Positions 25,535-34,151 of a DNA stretch of 64,000 nucleotides are shown one piece after another. Position numbers and translations under genes: made by a program. The DNA is from Paraburkholderia aromaticivorans. Lineage in GTDB: Bacteria > Pseudomonadota > Gammaproteobacteria > Burkholderiales > Burkholderiaceae. The DNA is taken from positions 62,001-126,000 of the forward strand of contig NZ_CP022991.1 in the NCBI RefSeq assembly GCF_002278075.1, given 5' to 3'. The stretch's first letter is position 1; each line of letters starts with the position of its first letter. The notes beneath the pieces are model-generated. The model was not told where the DNA came from and searched no databases. It saw nothing but the letters and a program-made list of their open reading frames with translations.

Positions 25535-26081
25535 ACCATATGCGCGAAGCCTTGCGCGACATTGCGCCTATCGCCGCGCGCGACATTGACGCAATTTCGA
25601 ACTTTATGACCTGTCGTTGCAGGCTGTGGTGGACGGACTCAAGGATCCCGCGGTCATGGCCCTGTCGCCCCCGACTGCGCCGAGAGGAGCTGTTCGATCG
25701 CGCGGCCAGCGCAAAATATCTCGGGGCAATGCTCGTTCTCGATGCAAGAGGCGATATCGTTCTTGGCTCTGGTAGCGATGTGGCACGCCAGGGTAATTTC
25801 GCGGACGCGAGTATTTCACGGTCCAACGCGACAACCCGGCAGCAGGCGCATCGGAGATCGCAGAAAAGATTCGCCGCGCCATATGCCATCGCGGCATCGA
25901 ACACGCCGGCAGCGAGCACGGATGCTTGACGGCAAATATCGGCGCAGTAAGCTGCACGCCACAGAGCGACGACGACGTGACCGCGACCATCATGGAAGCC
26001 GACAAATCACTGCACCTGGTAGTCGCCTCGGGCGCCAGACGGTGCGAAGCGGCCTACCTTAGCCTGCGCTCGAGCAAATGA
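25441..26081 (+). pseudogene. Diguanylate cyclase remnant with catalytic centre deleted
   Basis: Joining three frames recovers RVRAVIAIVGLCGMVLYESR (membrane helix), QDALNHMREALRDIAPIAARDI, ELYDLSLQAVVDGLKDPAVM, RLRREELFDRAASAKYLGAM, LVLDARGDIVLGSGSDVARQ, GNFAD and REYFTVQRDNPAAGA. This is the periplasmic sensor part of a common Burkholderia GGDEF protein. It then jumps straight to ASEIAEKIRRAICHRGIEHA, LTANIGAVSC, DDDVTATIMEADKSLHLVVA and SGARRCEAAY, which is the extreme C-terminus of a GGDEF domain, ending at TGA 26079. The GGDEF/GGEEF active site and everything between are missing, and there are at least three frameshifts. Its end overlaps the convergent secreted-protein gene by 23 bp. Confidence 0.7.
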
Positions 26082-26361
26082 TGGTAGGCGCGGTGTAGGG
26101 CGACGGATAGGCGGACTCGGGGCCGCCAAGGACGCGCAGGCGCTGGGTCGCGAGGACGTCGGCTTGCGTTTGCTCGCGGCGGGTGAGAGCAGCGGGCGCG
26201 TCGCCGTTCGGCAGAGCTTCGTTGACGCCGCATGTCAGCGTCTTGCCGTCGGCGAGTTGTACCGTCGTTTGATAGGCGTAATCGGGTTGCGCAGCCATGC
26301 CGTCGGCCGACCAGAAAGTGACGACGCCGAGCAGTGCGCAGGCGAAGTGTCGAATCATCAT
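26059..26361 (-). CDS. Small exported protein of unknown function
   Basis: The product has 100 residues and a clear signal peptide (MMIRHFACALLGVVTFWSADGMAAQ) followed by PDYAYQTTVQLADGKTLTCGVNEALPNG. AAGGAG lies just upstream of a double ATG (26361/26358). The mature part has two Cys residues and may be a small periplasmic protein. I do not recognise it. It converges on the diguanylate cyclase remnant. Confidence 0.65.
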   Translation of the reverse strand: MMIRHFACALLGVVTFWSADGMAAQPDYAYQTTVQLADGKTLTCGVNEALPNGDAPAALTRREQTQADVLATQRLRVLGGPESAYPSPYTAPTIICSSAG

Positions 26362-26579
26362 GATGTGCTCCTTGTCACTCGTCCTCGTCATTTGACAACG
26401 GCCGACGCCTTTGAAATACGGCATATCCCGCAACTCTCTCTTTCAGGATATGCGCTTTGTCGTAGGGCAACGCTGACCAGGATTCGTCCCTTTCCTGATG
26501 CGGCACGTGTCGCCGTCAGCCCCGCGCCAGACGGCACGCAGTAGACGGTAACCGCTCGTTTCTGTTTCCCCGCGACTGC

Positions 26580-26790
26580 TGTACGGCGAGCCATTGGAAG
26601 TTGGTCTGGAACGCGATGCGTTCGATCGCGCCAATGATGTCGACGATCCGGTTTGAACTCGACGACCTGTCAGCGATCACTTCGACAACCTGACCGACGA
26701 CGTCGCCGTCGCGCGCCGCGCTCTCCGACATGTTTTCTGCGAGCGCGCTGGCCTGCAGCGCGTTGTCGGCGTCGCCCAACCTCCTCTGTG
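26580..26790 (-). pseudogene. Chemoreceptor (MCP) signalling-domain fragment
   Basis: The frame reads LQASALAENMSESAARDGDVV, then NRIVDIIGAIERIAFQTNFQ. This corresponds to the central hairpin of methyl-accepting chemotaxis proteins ([25 protein letters not shown]) but stops before AVEAARAGE and lacks the rest of the receptor. Confidence 0.6.
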
Positions 26791-26799
26791 GCTCATTCG

Positions 26800-27182
26800 A
26801 GGGCGCCGCGCAGTAAAGGCACCCAGTGCGCGACCGGCGCGGAGTAACGCGTGCGGCTTGCGCCAGGCACGAACGATCGATTACCCCCTGAGGCGTTTTC
26901 AAGACTCTACGCCTTGCATCGCTACCACGGAGCAAAGGCATGACCAGCCCGTCCTTGTGTCGATCGCACACACCACGTTGTCGGCGCATCCGGGTAACAC
27001 AGCGTCTCGCCGTCAAGCACCGACGCTGCATCGGCCATGTGGTCTGACCGAAACCCGGATGTTATTGGCCGGGCCAAGCCGGGAACATGCGTTTGCGAGT
27101 AGCCCGCGACGCCGTCCAGGTGTCCGCTCGCGTGCAAGTGACGGCGGTGCGCGTCGCTTTCATATCGAATTGCTTTGCGCAC
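26800..27182 (-). pseudogene. Probable transposase remnant (IS5-like), heavily decayed
   Basis: Short stretches in two frames (ADAASVLDGETLCYPDA and RRVLKTPQGVI) resemble the DDE region and following segment of IS5-family transposases. The frames are broken and no ends are visible. The assignment is weak. Confidence 0.3.
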
Positions 27183-27239
27183 GGGAGTACAGCAGCAGAA
27201 TCCTCCGGAACACCGGGAGACGGAACGATTGCAAAAAGA

Positions 27240-27836
27240 ATGAGTGTGAGTATCGAACAGCTACGGCCGCTGCAAGCAACGGTTGGATTGCTCGAGGTCG
27301 ATGCGAAACGAAAGTGCCTTGTAGCGACGGGTGCAACGGCGCTGAAGGAATTCCTGAAGAGCGCACCTATTCCCACGGTGATTGGCAAACATGACAGGCA
27401 CTACGTCATCGACCATCATCATCTCGCGCGCGCCCTCTGGGACGGCGGCATCACAAAGGCATTCGCCACAGTTGTGGAGGACCTGTCGCGACTCCCCGAG
27501 GGAAAGTTCTGGGACGCGGTTATCGAGCGACGGTGGGTACACCCCTACGACGAGCGAGGCATCCTCCGGGCAATGTCCGCAATTCCCGACGAAGTCTATG
27601 GCCTCCCCGACGACCCCTACCGTAGTCTGGCAGCCTTTGTGCGCGATGCGGGCGGCTACCTGAAAACGCCTGAACCCTTTGCCGATTTTCAGTGGGCTGC
27701 GTTCTATCGAACGCGTATCCCGATGTGGGCGAATGAATTCCAGTTCGATGCGGCTGTCGATCAGGGCGTCCACCTCGCATGGAGCCTCGACGCGCGGATG
27801 CTTCCGGGCTTCAAGACTCGCCGGGAAGTCCGGTGA
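27240..27836 (+). CDS. ParB-like nuclease-fold protein (ParBc_2 family)
   Basis: This 198-residue protein has the layout of the ParBc_2 group: an N-terminal SIEQLRPLQATVGLLEVDAK, ...IPTVIGKHDRHYVIDHHHLARAL (the ParB-fold HHH segment), YDERGILRAMSAIPDEVYGLPDDPYRSLAAFVRDAGGY and a C-terminal FQWAAFYR. These proteins resemble ParB superficially and are not the chromosome partition protein. Their role is unknown. The ATG at 27240 has a weak ribosome site. Flanking DNA is full of remnants, but this frame is intact. Confidence 0.8.
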   Translation: MSVSIEQLRPLQATVGLLEVDAKRKCLVATGATALKEFLKSAPIPTVIGKHDRHYVIDHHHLARALWDGGITKAFATVVEDLSRLPEGKFWDAVIERRWVHPYDERGILRAMSAIPDEVYGLPDDPYRSLAAFVRDAGGYLKTPEPFADFQWAAFYRTRIPMWANEFQFDAAVDQGVHLAWSLDARMLPGFKTRREVR

Positions 27837-28128
27837 ACGCCTCGCGGTGAGCCGCATCGAGCTGATCTCCTCAAAACACCGTCACACGGCCACCAGAACT
27901 TCTGAACGTGACAAAAGGCACGTAGGCGCCGCCGTCGCTGTACGCAACATCGCGCCGCTTGCTTGCCGCAGGGTTATTTAGGGGTGCCGTGTCTCGCGAA
28001 GTCGCATGTCAATCACGCACCGCTAGTCCCTCTGATCCGCATGAGCACTTACATCCTACCAGGCAGTGGTTTCGGCGTCGCTTTGGTTATTGCAATCTAT
28101 CTCCTGGCAGACGCACGCCCTTCGATCC

Positions 28129-28740
28129 TCACTTCCGGAAAGCAAGCCGCGTCCAGGTGACTCCCATGTTCCTGTTTGCTTGCTGGGCTGAGTCGCTGCA
28201 ATCATTGAGCAGAACTTGCAGATGGTGGGCTTCGGCAAGCCTGATCGTGTCCGCGGCGGAGACGTCGAACATGCGCCGCCCGGTCGGGGTCGGCCCGTGG
28301 CGCAACGACATGATGACGAGGCCGCCTTCGTCTAACAGATCAGAGAGGGTGCCCATCGCTCGGCGACGCTGGGCTTCGTCGAGGTGCATCCATACTGCGG
28401 TAACCATGACAACGTCGAACGTGTTCGCCCTCTCCCGGACGAGGCGAAGTTCTGGAAGGCTGTCGTCGAGCCAGACGACGCTGCAAGCCGGATAGAAGCT
28501 GATCGCGGCAGCCCGCAGTTCGTCGACGGGCTCAACCGCTACCACCGAGTGCCCCATCGCTGCCAATGCGGCAGCATCGCGGCCCATGCCGGCCCCCACG
28601 TCGAGGATGCGCGAAGGTGCCGTGGGTATCAGATGCAGAACTGGTTGGTGGAGGTCCCGGAACGAGATCTTGCGCCAATCGTTAGCCAAGGCCGCGGCAT
28701 ACTCGGCATAACCTTCGGTTCCCGGAACGTCGATCGACAT
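28129..28740 (-). CDS. Class I SAM-dependent methyltransferase
   Basis: This 203-residue enzyme has the SAM-binding motif ILDVGAGMGRDAAALAAMGH (motif I), VVAVEPVDELR (acidic end of strand 2) and the post-motif FDVVMVTAVWMHLDEAQR (motif II). The length and the WMHL segment fit the Methyltransf_11/25 group acting on small molecules. No partner gene indicates the substrate. The ATG at 28740 has no strong ribosome site, and the frame extends further upstream to 28992 with non-homologous sequence. Confidence 0.82.
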   Translation of the reverse strand: MSIDVPGTEGYAEYAAALANDWRKISFRDLHQPVLHLIPTAPSRILDVGAGMGRDAAALAAMGHSVVAVEPVDELRAAAISFYPACSVVWLDDSLPELRLVRERANTFDVVMVTAVWMHLDEAQRRRAMGTLSDLLDEGGLVIMSLRHGPTPTGRRMFDVSAADTIRLAEAHHLQVLLNDCSDSAQQANRNMGVTWTRLAFRK

Positions 28741-28927
28741 TGATGAATATTGAGTTGTCAGATCGGCCGAATGTCGACGATCCAGGCGAGGTGTCGAATG
28801 ACTCTTCCTGGCTGAACTCGGTCCGAGACATACCTTGAACGTTGAAAAGGAGAGCCGTGGAGCGGTCTGCAGCCCGCCGTTGCTGCGCGCTAAGTCACAA
28901 GAAGTTCGTAGTGGCTCCGGGGGCTTC

Positions 28928-29239
28928 TCACTCGGGTTGCAACTGCTTGCAGTCCGTTTCGAACCAATGGTCGACCAGGCGCTGCGCCGCATGTAGATTC
29001 GCTGGGTAGTGTGGGTCGTCGTGCCATGGTGACGGGTTGTAGCCCGCTTTCCTCAGGGCCGAAAGCTCGCTTTGGTGCTGCGACTTCGTCCGAGGCGCGT
29101 TGCTTTTAATCTCGGCCAGGTCACGGCACTCCGTTGGGCTCAGATGCGGCCCGCTATGTGGCTCGCCGGCGGCGGCATATCCAGTCAGCAGGAGCGCCAA
29201 CGCAGCAAGCGTCGAGCAGTTTCTCGTGAGGTTTTCCAT
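28928..29239 (-). CDS. DUF4148 family exported protein
   Basis: This 103-residue protein has a signal peptide (TLAALALLLTGYAAAGEP) and the DUF4148 hallmark LSALRKAGYNPSPWHDDPHYPANLHAAQRLVD. The family is almost confined to Burkholderiales, where many copies exist and expression is often condition-dependent. GGAGATG lies upstream of the ATG at 29239. Function is unknown. Confidence 0.85.
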   Translation of the reverse strand: MENLTRNCSTLAALALLLTGYAAAGEPHSGPHLSPTECRDLAEIKSNAPRTKSQHQSELSALRKAGYNPSPWHDDPHYPANLHAAQRLVDHWFETDCKQLQPE

Positions 29240-29526
29240 AGCGCATCTCCACGCGTCCGATTGGTGCGACGCGAACGGTGCGATCCCGCGGATCGCGCGT
29301 GACTTCCGCGTTCATTTTGCCTCAGTCCACTCGTCGGAAGAAGGCGCACTGCACAAAGAGAACGATCGCCGACCGGGAGCATTGCGCGAAAGGCATCGAC
29401 CGACTCAAGGCCGTCAGTCAACAATGACATTGGGCGATGGCTGCTTTCGAGATCCATCTGCCGCAGCCACCCGGACGAAAGTTGCGCCTCGTGGAGACGA
29501 CGTTGGTTCTGTTGGGTAGCAAGGCG

Positions 29527-30345
29527 TCAAACCGCCGTCCCTCTGGCAATTTCGCTTGCGCCGGTGGTCACAGGTGTTTGTGCGAGGCTCGCTATGCTCG
29601 CGTCGTACCTCAATCCTTTGCCGCCGAGTGCAACGGTCGCGCGTCGCGCGCTATCAAGCAGACTCGCTAATGCGGCGTTGATGACGGCCGGGACATCGAA
29701 GCGGCCTTTGGGTCCCGATAGTGTCAGCGCGCCCTGCAACTCGCCGAACGAATCGAAGACGGGCACTGACGCCGATGCCGTTTCGGGGTCCCGCTCGCCG
29801 AACGAGAGAGCCCAGAGCCGGTCTCGAATCTCCTGCCAGCGCGGATCCTGCGTCTCGGTGAAAGCCATCAATACTTTGCCGGAAGCGCCCTTATCGATTG
29901 CGAACTCTTCCCCGACGCGAATCGATACCCGGACGCTGCGGCTTGGTTCGACACGATAAAGCACGAGGCGATGATCGCCCTGACGCACGTAGAAGCTCGC
30001 CGTTTCGCCAAGCTCCGCGCTTAACTGTTGAAGCAAGGGCTCGACGGCAGGCCCCACCTGGAAGGATCGCTGATAGAGCGTCGCAAGCCGTAACGGCTGA
30101 TGACCGATTGCATATTGCCCGTCGCTCAGTTTCCGAATGAATCCGCCGTGTTCCAACGCGCCGAGCAGCCGCAAAACCGTACTTTTATAGAGGTCGGTCC
30201 GGCGCGATAGCTCGGTCAGCGTAAGCCGGTCGTCGGTTGGTCCGAACGCATTGAGTATGGCGAACGCCCGGTCAAGGACGGCAACGCCACTGGACGCCGC
30301 GTTAATGTCAGCGGACAGATCTTTTTGCGACGCGTCTTTGGCCAT
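29527..30345 (-). CDS. IclR-family transcriptional regulator
   Basis: This 272-residue protein has an N-terminal winged helix (LTELSRRTDLYKSTVLRLLGALEHGGFIRK, residues ~40-75) and a C-terminal effector domain with the IclR signature region (GASGKVLMAF). AGAGG lies 5 bp before the ATG at 30345. It is divergent from the lyase/CoA-transferase/MFS/amidohydrolase operon, the usual place for its local regulator. Three 17-bp operator-like repeats lie in the shared gap. Confidence 0.93.
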   Translation of the reverse strand: MAKDASQKDLSADINAASSGVAVLDRAFAILNAFGPTDDRLTLTELSRRTDLYKSTVLRLLGALEHGGFIRKLSDGQYAIGHQPLRLATLYQRSFQVGPAVEPLLQQLSAELGETASFYVRQGDHRLVLYRVEPSRSVRVSIRVGEEFAIDKGASGKVLMAFTETQDPRWQEIRDRLWALSFGERDPETASASVPVFDSFGELQGALTLSGPKGRFDVPAVINAALASLLDSARRATVALGGKGLRYDASIASLAQTPVTTGASEIARGTAV

Positions 30346-30381
30346 TGGAACCTCTTGGATATCGGTTGCCCTCACTATACC

Positions 30382-30398
30382 GTTCTATCCAACAGAAC
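30382..30398. promoter_or_regulatory. IclR operator-like repeat 1
   Basis: GTTCTATCCAACAGAAC is a dyad with GTTCT/AGAAC-type arms in the IclR-lyase gap. It is related to the repeats at 30456 and 30476. Confidence 0.6.
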
Positions 30399-30455
30399 TC
30401 CAGTTCTAAAATCCTGGGTTAACCCCTCTTATACGGGATTCAAGACGCGTCTATA

Positions 30456-30472
30456 GTTCTTTCTAACGAAAC
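30456..30472. promoter_or_regulatory. IclR operator-like repeat 2
   Basis: GTTCTTTCTAACGAAAC matches repeat 1 at 13 of 17 positions. Confidence 0.5.
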
Positions 30473-30475
30473 CCG

Positions 30476-30492
30476 GGTCTATCTGACAGAAC
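30476..30492. promoter_or_regulatory. IclR operator-like repeat 3
   Basis: GGTCTATCTGACAGAAC matches repeat 1 at 14 of 17 positions. It begins 20 bp (two turns) after repeat 2 and ends 11 bp before the lyase ATG. Confidence 0.6.
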
Positions 30493-30503
30493 ATAGGAAC
30501 GAT

Positions 30504-31487
30504 ATGAGTACTTCACGTCCTCAAATTTTGATCAGCGAAGTCGGGCCGCGCGACGGCCTGCAAAGCATCAAGAGCGTCATGCCAACGGCTGCCAAACTTC
30601 GATGGATTTCAGCGCTGGCAGCAGCCGGGCTCAGAGAAATCGAGGTGGGTTCATTCGTTCCTCCCAAGCTTTTGCCGCAGATGGCCGACATTCGGGAAGT
30701 CGTCGCGCATGCGTTGACCATTCCGGGCCTGCATGTCGCTGTTCTGGCTCCTAACCTGCGCGGTTCCCAGGGCGCTTTTGAAGCAGGCGTACATAAGGTC
30801 ACGTTGCCGGTTTCGGTAACTAATGAGCACGCATTGGCCAATATTCGTAAAACCACCGCGCAGCTGATTGACGAGGTACGCGACATCGTCGCTTTGCGCG
30901 ACGAGCGGTTCCCTGACATCGAGATCGAAGCGGGCGTTTCGGTTGCCTTCGGCTGCACTATCGCGGGCACGGTGACCGATGACCAAACGATTCGCATGTG
31001 CCTCGCAATGGCCGAGTGCGGCGTCGACGAAATCGGCCTTTCTGATACGAGCGGCTATGCCAACCCCGTTCAGGTTCGTCGCCTGTTCCGCCGGCTGCGA
31101 TCCGAAGTCGGAGAGAAGGCAGGCGGTGCCCATTTTCATAACACTCGCGGGCAGGGCCTCGCAAATGTCGTCGCGGCGCTCGACGTCGGCGTGAGGACGA
31201 TCGATTCAAGTCAAGCGGGCCTCGGAGGGTGTCCTTACGCGCCCGGTGCAACAGGAAATATCGTCACTGAAGACCTGGCATTCCTGCTGGAAGCGATGGG
31301 CTACGACACGGGGGTCGATATCGACAAGCTCATCGCGGCGCGCGCGATCCTCGCGGAGGCGCTTCCTGGCGAAGCTCTCTACGGACATGTGCAAGACGCG
31401 GGTTTGCCGAAAGGCTTCTCGTATGCAGACGGGCGCGCACCGAGTGCGCCTCAACCGGAAGGCTGTTTGCTGGGAGCGGCGCAATGA
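30504..31487 (+). CDS. Hydroxymethylglutaryl-CoA lyase family enzyme
   Basis: This 327-residue TIM-barrel lyase of the HMGL-like family cleaves a 3-hydroxy-3-methylacyl-CoA or similar substrate into acetyl-CoA and a keto acid. Visible are the metal/substrate motif VGPRDGLQSIK at the N-terminus, AHFHNTRGQGLANV with metal-binding His residues, and the signature GLGGCPYAPGATGN with the catalytic Cys. The ATG at 30504 overlaps none of the operators. Its stop overlaps the next gene (ATGA), so it is translationally coupled to the CoA transferase. True substrates may differ from HMG-CoA (for example citramalyl-like CoA esters). Confidence 0.9.
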   Translation: MSTSRPQILISEVGPRDGLQSIKSVMPTAAKLRWISALAAAGLREIEVGSFVPPKLLPQMADIREVVAHALTIPGLHVAVLAPNLRGSQGAFEAGVHKVTLPVSVTNEHALANIRKTTAQLIDEVRDIVALRDERFPDIEIEAGVSVAFGCTIAGTVTDDQTIRMCLAMAECGVDEIGLSDTSGYANPVQVRRLFRRLRSEVGEKAGGAHFHNTRGQGLANVVAALDVGVRTIDSSQAGLGGCPYAPGATGNIVTEDLAFLLEAMGYDTGVDIDKLIAARAILAEALPGEALYGHVQDAGLPKGFSYADGRAPSAPQPEGCLLGAAQ

Positions 31488-32758
31488 GCGAAGAGCAATC
31501 GAACCAATCTTTGCCCTATGACGGCGTTCGTGTCGTGGAAATGACGCACATGGTGATGGGGCCGACGTGCGGCATGGTCCTGGCCGACCTCGGCGCGGAA
31601 GTAATTAAAGTTGAGCCGATCACCGGCGACAGTACCCGCAATCTTCGAGGTTCGGGCGCCGGTTTCTTCAGCACTTTCAACCGCAACAAAAAAAGCATCG
31701 CCGTTGATCTCAAAGACTCACGCGGTTTGGAAATCTTCCACAGGCTTCTTGCCGGCGCGGACGTTTTCAGCGAGAACTTCAAGAGCGGAACGATGGACAA
31801 GCTCGGCCTTGGCTATGCCGCGTTGTCCAAACTCAATTCCCGTCTGGTCTACGTCTCGCATAAAGGCTTCCTACCTGGCCCCTATGACCATCGCACCGCG
31901 CTCGATGAAGTTGTGCAGATGATGGGGGGTCTCGCCTATATGACCGGCCCTGAAGGAAGGCCGCTGCGTGCGGGCACGAGCGTCAACGACATTATGGGCG
32001 GCATGTTCGGCGCGATCGGCGCAATGGCGGCGCTTGCGCAGCGCGAGCGCACCGGGCGCGGACAGGAAGTGCAAAGCGCGTTGTTTGAGAACAACGTGTT
32101 CCTCGTCGCACAGCACATGATGCAGTACGCGGTCACCGGCAAGGCCGCGGCGCCGATGCCAAGCCGCATCTCAGCGTGGGCTGTATACGATGTTTTCTCG
32201 GTCAAAGACGACGAACAGATTTTCCTGGCCGTCGTCTCGGATACGCAATGGGCGCTTTTCTGCGACGCGTTCGGCCTGGAAGCGTTTAAATCCGACGAGC
32301 GTATCGCCAGCAACAATCAGCGCGTGCAAGCTCGTGAATGGCTGATGCCACAACTTCGCGAGCATATGAAGGCGTTCTCCGCAGCAGAGATCAGTGCGAT
32401 CTTCGAGCGCTATGGACTGCCCTATGCGCCGATTACGAAACCGCAGGACCTGTTTGACGATCCCCATCTTCTTGCAACAGGCGGCCTCGCCGACGTCACG
32501 CTGCCGCCTGACGCGAGCGGTGCAGGCCGGCCAGTGTCAACGAAGACGGCATTGCTGCCCTTGACGCTTGGTGGTGAACGGCTGCAATTGCGCGCGGCTC
32601 CACCCTCGCTCGGTCAAGACACGCGCGCTCTGCTTCAACAGTTGGGTTACTCCCCGGAAGATCTCAGGCAATTGGCAGACGCCGGCGTCGTCAAGTGCCA
32701 GGCAAGCCAATCCGGCGATGCCTCCACCCCCTCTGCCAACGAACTGGCGAGCGCCTGA
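31484..32758 (+). CDS. CaiB/BaiF (family III) CoA transferase
   Basis: The 424-residue enzyme has the family III features: VRVVEMTHMVMGPTCGMVLADLGAEVIKVEP at the N-terminus, FSTFNRNKKSIAVDLK, and the catalytic Asp in the SVNDIMGGMFG context. It transfers CoA between organic acids. Coupled to the HMG-CoA-lyase-like gene, it probably activates the acid that the lyase then cleaves. This pathway reading is inferred from co-transcription. Confidence 0.92.
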   Translation: MSEEQSNQSLPYDGVRVVEMTHMVMGPTCGMVLADLGAEVIKVEPITGDSTRNLRGSGAGFFSTFNRNKKSIAVDLKDSRGLEIFHRLLAGADVFSENFKSGTMDKLGLGYAALSKLNSRLVYVSHKGFLPGPYDHRTALDEVVQMMGGLAYMTGPEGRPLRAGTSVNDIMGGMFGAIGAMAALAQRERTGRGQEVQSALFENNVFLVAQHMMQYAVTGKAAAPMPSRISAWAVYDVFSVKDDEQIFLAVVSDTQWALFCDAFGLEAFKSDERIASNNQRVQAREWLMPQLREHMKAFSAAEISAIFERYGLPYAPITKPQDLFDDPHLLATGGLADVTLPPDASGAGRPVSTKTALLPLTLGGERLQLRAAPPSLGQDTRALLQQLGYSPEDLRQLADAGVVKCQASQSGDASTPSANELASA

Positions 32759-32841
32759 ATCGGAAAGGCACATATCAAGAAGCACGGCGTCGCACGTCGG
32801 GATGACGGCGTGCGGTCCAGTGTTTCATCCGGAGACGAAGC

Positions 32842-34149
32842 ATGACATCCATATCATCGAATATTGCGGCTGAAAGCGCCTGCAACACCACGCTCGAACA
32901 GCAGGCCGTTGGAAAGGCAGCCTGGCGTTTCATCCCTCTTCTTGCTCTCGCTTACTTCTTCAATTATCTCGATCGCACCAGCGTCGGCTTCGCGGCGCTG
33001 ACGATGAACCGCGACCTCGGCCTGACAGCCACGCAGTTCGGCTGGGGTGCGGGCATCATGTTCGCGGGCTATTGTGTGTGCGAAGTGCCGAGCAATCTCG
33101 CGTTGTATCGGTTCGGCGCCAGGCGGTGGCTCGCGCGCATCATGATCACGTGGGGCTTCTTCGCCGCCGCGACGGCGCTCGCGGTCGGACCGACCAGCTT
33201 TTACGCGATTCGCCTTCTGCTGGGTATCGGCGAGGCAGGCTTCTTCCCGGGTGTGATCTTCTTTCTCGCGGTCTGGTTTCCGGCCAACTATCGCACCCGA
33301 GTACTCGCATGGTTCACGGTCTCGACACCGCTTTCGTCATTGGTTGGCGGGCCTTTGTCCACTTGGCTTCTGAAGATGGACGGCTTCCTCGGTCTTGCCG
33401 GATGGAAGTGGATGTTTATTTTCGAAGGCCTGCCGGCGTGCATGTTGGGCTTCTTCGTTTTGAAGATGCTCGCGGACAAGCCCGCAGAAGCGAAGTGGCT
33501 GTCGCCGGAAGAGCGTCAGGCACTGCAAAGCGCGTTTGACCGTGAGGGCACTGCAAATTCGAAGAAAAAGGATTTTCGCGCAGCTTTGAAGGATGTACGG
33601 ATGTACATCCTCGCGATGATCTCCTTCGGCTTCACGATGGGCTCTTATGGCATCGGCATCTGGTTGCCGCAGATGCTCAAAGCTCATGGCATGAGCGTAA
33701 CGCAGACGGGCTGGGTGTCGGCGATACCTTACTTCTTCGCGACCATCGCGCTTTTGTGGTGGGCCAAGCGCGTTGATCGTCGCGGTGGCCACATCGCCAA
33801 TCTTGCCGCGGGTCTTTTTATCGGCGCAATCGCGCTCGGCGTTTCAACCTGCTTCCAGCAACTTGTCCCCGCATTGACGGGCATTACGTTGGCATTAGTC
33901 GGCACTATTGCCGGCCGGACAATCTTCTACACGCTGCCGGCTCGGTTTCTGTCCGGTCAGGCCGCCGCCGGCGGACTCGCACTGATCAACTCTATCGGTG
34001 CACTGGGTGGTTTCGCCGGCCCATACCTCGTCGGCTACCTGAAGGACAGTTACGGCACCTTCACCGCAGGCATGCTTGGCTTGGCTGTCGTACTCGCTGT
34101 GACGACCCTGTTGACCCTTTCCCTGTTTGCCTTCGATAAGAGGAAGTAA
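32842..34149 (+). CDS. MFS transporter (ACS / phthalate permease-like)
   Basis: This 435-residue permease has 12 hydrophobic segments. The opening FIPLLALAYFFNYLDRTSVGFAALTMNRDLGLTATQFGWGAGIMFAGYCVCEVPSNL is the hallmark of the anion:cation symporter family that imports organic anions. It lies 83 bp after the CoA transferase and 2 bp before the amidohydrolase, within the same unit. It is the likely importer of the operon's carboxylate substrate. Confidence 0.92.
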   Translation: MTSISSNIAAESACNTTLEQQAVGKAAWRFIPLLALAYFFNYLDRTSVGFAALTMNRDLGLTATQFGWGAGIMFAGYCVCEVPSNLALYRFGARRWLARIMITWGFFAAATALAVGPTSFYAIRLLLGIGEAGFFPGVIFFLAVWFPANYRTRVLAWFTVSTPLSSLVGGPLSTWLLKMDGFLGLAGWKWMFIFEGLPACMLGFFVLKMLADKPAEAKWLSPEERQALQSAFDREGTANSKKKDFRAALKDVRMYILAMISFGFTMGSYGIGIWLPQMLKAHGMSVTQTGWVSAIPYFFATIALLWWAKRVDRRGGHIANLAAGLFIGAIALGVSTCFQQLVPALTGITLALVGTIAGRTIFYTLPARFLSGQAAAGGLALINSIGALGGFAGPYLVGYLKDSYGTFTAGMLGLAVVLAVTTLLTLSLFAFDKRK

Positions 34150-34151
34150 GG

